Below the pieces are notes generated by a model that was given only the letters and a program-made list of their open reading frames with translations, was not told where the DNA came from and did no database searches. Below, piece after piece: positions 5,957-7,244 of a stretch of 7,244 bases of DNA (position 1 is its first letter; every line of letters begins with the position of its first letter). Position numbers and translations under genes: made by a program. This stretch comes from Deltaproteobacteria bacterium (GTDB lineage Bacteria > Desulfobacterota > Desulfobacteria > Desulfobacterales > ETH-SRB1): assembly GCA_030611115.1 (NCBI GenBank), contig JAUWQK010000076.1:1-7244 (forward strand). The letters are read 5' to 3'.

Positions 5957-7188
5957 AGTAGAGCCAGGCGTCATAGGAACTCCAGTCATCCTGTTCGTTG
6001 ATCCGCCCACCCAGTGCACCAATGTAGCGCTCGATATTCTCACGAAGCCGCAGCTCATCCGCCGCAGTCGGTTCACTGCTGGCCAGTCGCACATAGAAGG
6101 CCATCAATTCATTTTCCCGATGCTGTTGCGCGATGATCATCGGCTGATCAAGAGATGGAAGGAGCAAATGAAATGCAACGGGCATGGGCAGCACCAGGTC
6201 GGCGATCTCGAAACTGGCAACAGCGTAAGGAATAAACCTGGTTTTTGACTGAAACCACCGTTCCTCCTCGGTCAAATCAAGGAAACTCTCCAGCTCCTCC
6301 AGCAAAAGGGGACAGGCGACGATCAGGTAATCAAACCGGGCATGATCCTCGGCATGGGAGACCTCGTCTCCAAGCATCTGCATCGGATGCGTATATTTTA
6401 CAAAGATTCCTTCTTCACGGCATTCGATTTTTTTAACATCAACATTCAGGCGAATATTGAGATCCCAGGCCACTCTTTCCCAGAAACGCTGGAAGCCGTA
6501 TCTGAAGCGTTGCGCAACCAGAAACGAAGGAAGCAGGCGGGCAAACGGTGCGGATGAGAACAGCATGGCCAGGAAGGTTCTGATACCCATGTACCTGAGG
6601 ACATACGGCGCTGGAATTTCATCCAGAAAACCGTAGCCGAATGTGGTCACGGGAATCTCAAACAAGCGGTTAAGATCCTCAAGGCCGTTGTGGTCCAGCC
6701 ATTCCGCAAACGTGACACACAGAGCGGGATGCGCGTCAATGCCGGCCCAGCCCGGCCGCCGGAAGATTTTGCGGATTCGATAACGTTTCCGGAGATAGCG
6801 CAGACAGAGCCCGGGTAAAGCGGCAAAATGCCGAAAGGGACGAACCGCCCATAACATAAGGCAGGAGGCCGTGGTAGCGAGCTGACTGACTCGTCTCATC
6901 ATAGACAAAGGCCGTGGCTCCCTCGAATCTTTCCAACTCGGCTCCCACGCAACGCGCCATGCGAAGAACCTCACGGTATGCGGAGCTGACGAAGATTGCT
7001 CCCAGGTCGAATGACTGGTTATCCTCGGTTACGGAACGGCACATCCCGCCAACCCTGCCCAGTTTTTCAAACACAGTGACATTTTTAAAACCATGCCTGC
7101 TCAGGAAATGAGCGGCAGACAAGCCACCGGGCCCGGCTCCCAGAATCAGAATTCTCGCTTGGCGATCAACAGAATTCCTGCTTATCAT
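5778..7188 (-). pseudogene. Frameshifted FAD-dependent oxidoreductase (flavin amine oxidase type)
   Basis: Two overlapping minus-strand frames are halves of one gene. The upstream half (7188 down to about 6887) carries the dinucleotide-binding motif G17-x-G19-x-x-G22, the acidic residue E41 that binds the ribose, and a GRVGGMC segment (44-50). The downstream half (about 6886 to 5778) has the substrate domain (LFEIPVTTFGYGFLDEIPA) and the closing FAD-binding segment around FFVGGLFDFDYVEG. Removing one copy of the TGAC duplication at 6883-6890 restores a continuous 468-residue frame reading ...YDETSQLATTASC.... This places it in the large NAD(P)/FAD amine-oxidase, protoporphyrinogen-oxidase and UDP-galactopyranose-mutase superfamily; the substrate is not recognisable. 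ATG 7188 is chosen over ATG 7194 because AGGAGG (7201-7196) is seven bases from it and only one base from the other. The gene faces the restriction-modification operon and has about half GC, so it is unlikely to share its history. Confidence 0.8.
6883..6890. repeat. 4-bp tandem duplication causing the flavoenzyme frameshift
   Basis: The plus strand reads TGACTGAC. Deleting one TGAC unit joins the two halves of the minus-strand oxidoreductase in frame with sensible residues across the join (DETSQ-LATT). The +4 change matches exactly the shift between the two frames. Replication slippage, or an error in the sequence, would produce this. Confidence 0.75.
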
Positions 7189-7195
7189 GGGCATG

Positions 7196-7201
7196 CCTCC
7201 T
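7196..7201 (-). promoter_or_regulatory. Shine-Dalgarno of the flavoenzyme
   Basis: Read on the minus strand this is a perfect AGGAGG, seven bases before ATG 7188 and one base before ATG 7194. It decides the start at 7188. Confidence 0.7.
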
Positions 7202-7214
7202 CATGACAAAAAAC

Positions 7215-7220
7215 ATTATA
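7215..7220 (-). promoter_or_regulatory. Candidate -10 element for the flavoenzyme
   Basis: The minus strand carries a perfect TATAAT, about 27 bases before the start codon. At a 17-base spacing the -35 position would be 7243-7238, which reads only A residues, so the -35 is poor, and the window ends there. It would give a leader of roughly 20 bases containing the AGGAGG site. Confidence 0.4.
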
Positions 7221-7244
7221 ATACCTAAGTTGAGCGATTTTTTG

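Noticed and set aside
5718..6557. Plus-strand open frames in the right block (for example 5718-6248, 6245-6436, 6342-6557)
   Set aside because: They are antisense to the flavoenzyme, which has clear FAD-binding motifs; the first also straddles the rearrangement join. No family resemblance or start signals.
1..7244. CRISPR array, tRNA, rRNA, insertion sequence or phage attachment site
   Set aside because: No regularly spaced repeats, cloverleaf-like stretch, transposase or integrase motif was seen on either strand.

Overview
The window looks like a patch of a bacterial defence island joined to ordinary metabolic DNA. Nothing in it fixes the host. Shine-Dalgarno sites, sigma70-like promoter hexamers and the families present fit a Gram-negative, possibly anaerobic or deltaproteobacterial-type host, but this is a weak inference. 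No rRNA, tRNA, CRISPR array, transposase or integrase is visible. By eye there are three base-composition blocks: about 45% GC up to position 1283, about one-third GC from about 1390 to 5761, and about half GC from 5762 to the end.

Block 1 (1-1283) is a leader with a candidate promoter and inverted repeat, followed by an intact class II Fic AMP-transferase with a C-terminal winged helix. Block 2 (1284-5761) is the remains of a type III restriction-modification operon. It runs in order: the last ~100 residues of the Mod methyltransferase (1421-1726), an intact TrlF-family PHP/SMC-like ATPase (1741-4326), an intact Schlafen/AlbA_2 plus GHKL-type ATP-binding protein (4323-5480), and the first 95 residues of the Res helicase/endonuclease (5477-5761). 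These genes touch or overlap at every boundary, TrlF/Schlafen and Schlafen/Res by ATGA, which points to one ancestral operon mod-trlF-schlafen-res. Both restriction-modification subunits are now broken while the two inner genes are intact.

Block 3 (5762-7244) begins abruptly just after the Walker A lysine codon of Res. It holds, on the minus strand, an FAD-dependent amine-oxidase-type oxidoreductase of about 468 residues, broken by one 4-bp tandem duplication (TGACTGAC at 6883-6890). Its own ribosome-binding site and a TATAAT box lie at the right edge.

How the genes may work together is inference. Mod and Res would have formed a methylation-guided restriction complex, with the TrlF and Schlafen-like proteins as accessory or second-line effectors. 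In this copy only the inner pair, and possibly the Fic protein, can still act. The key question is whether this pair is a self-sufficient defence module that outlived its restriction-modification host operon, or simply decaying island debris.
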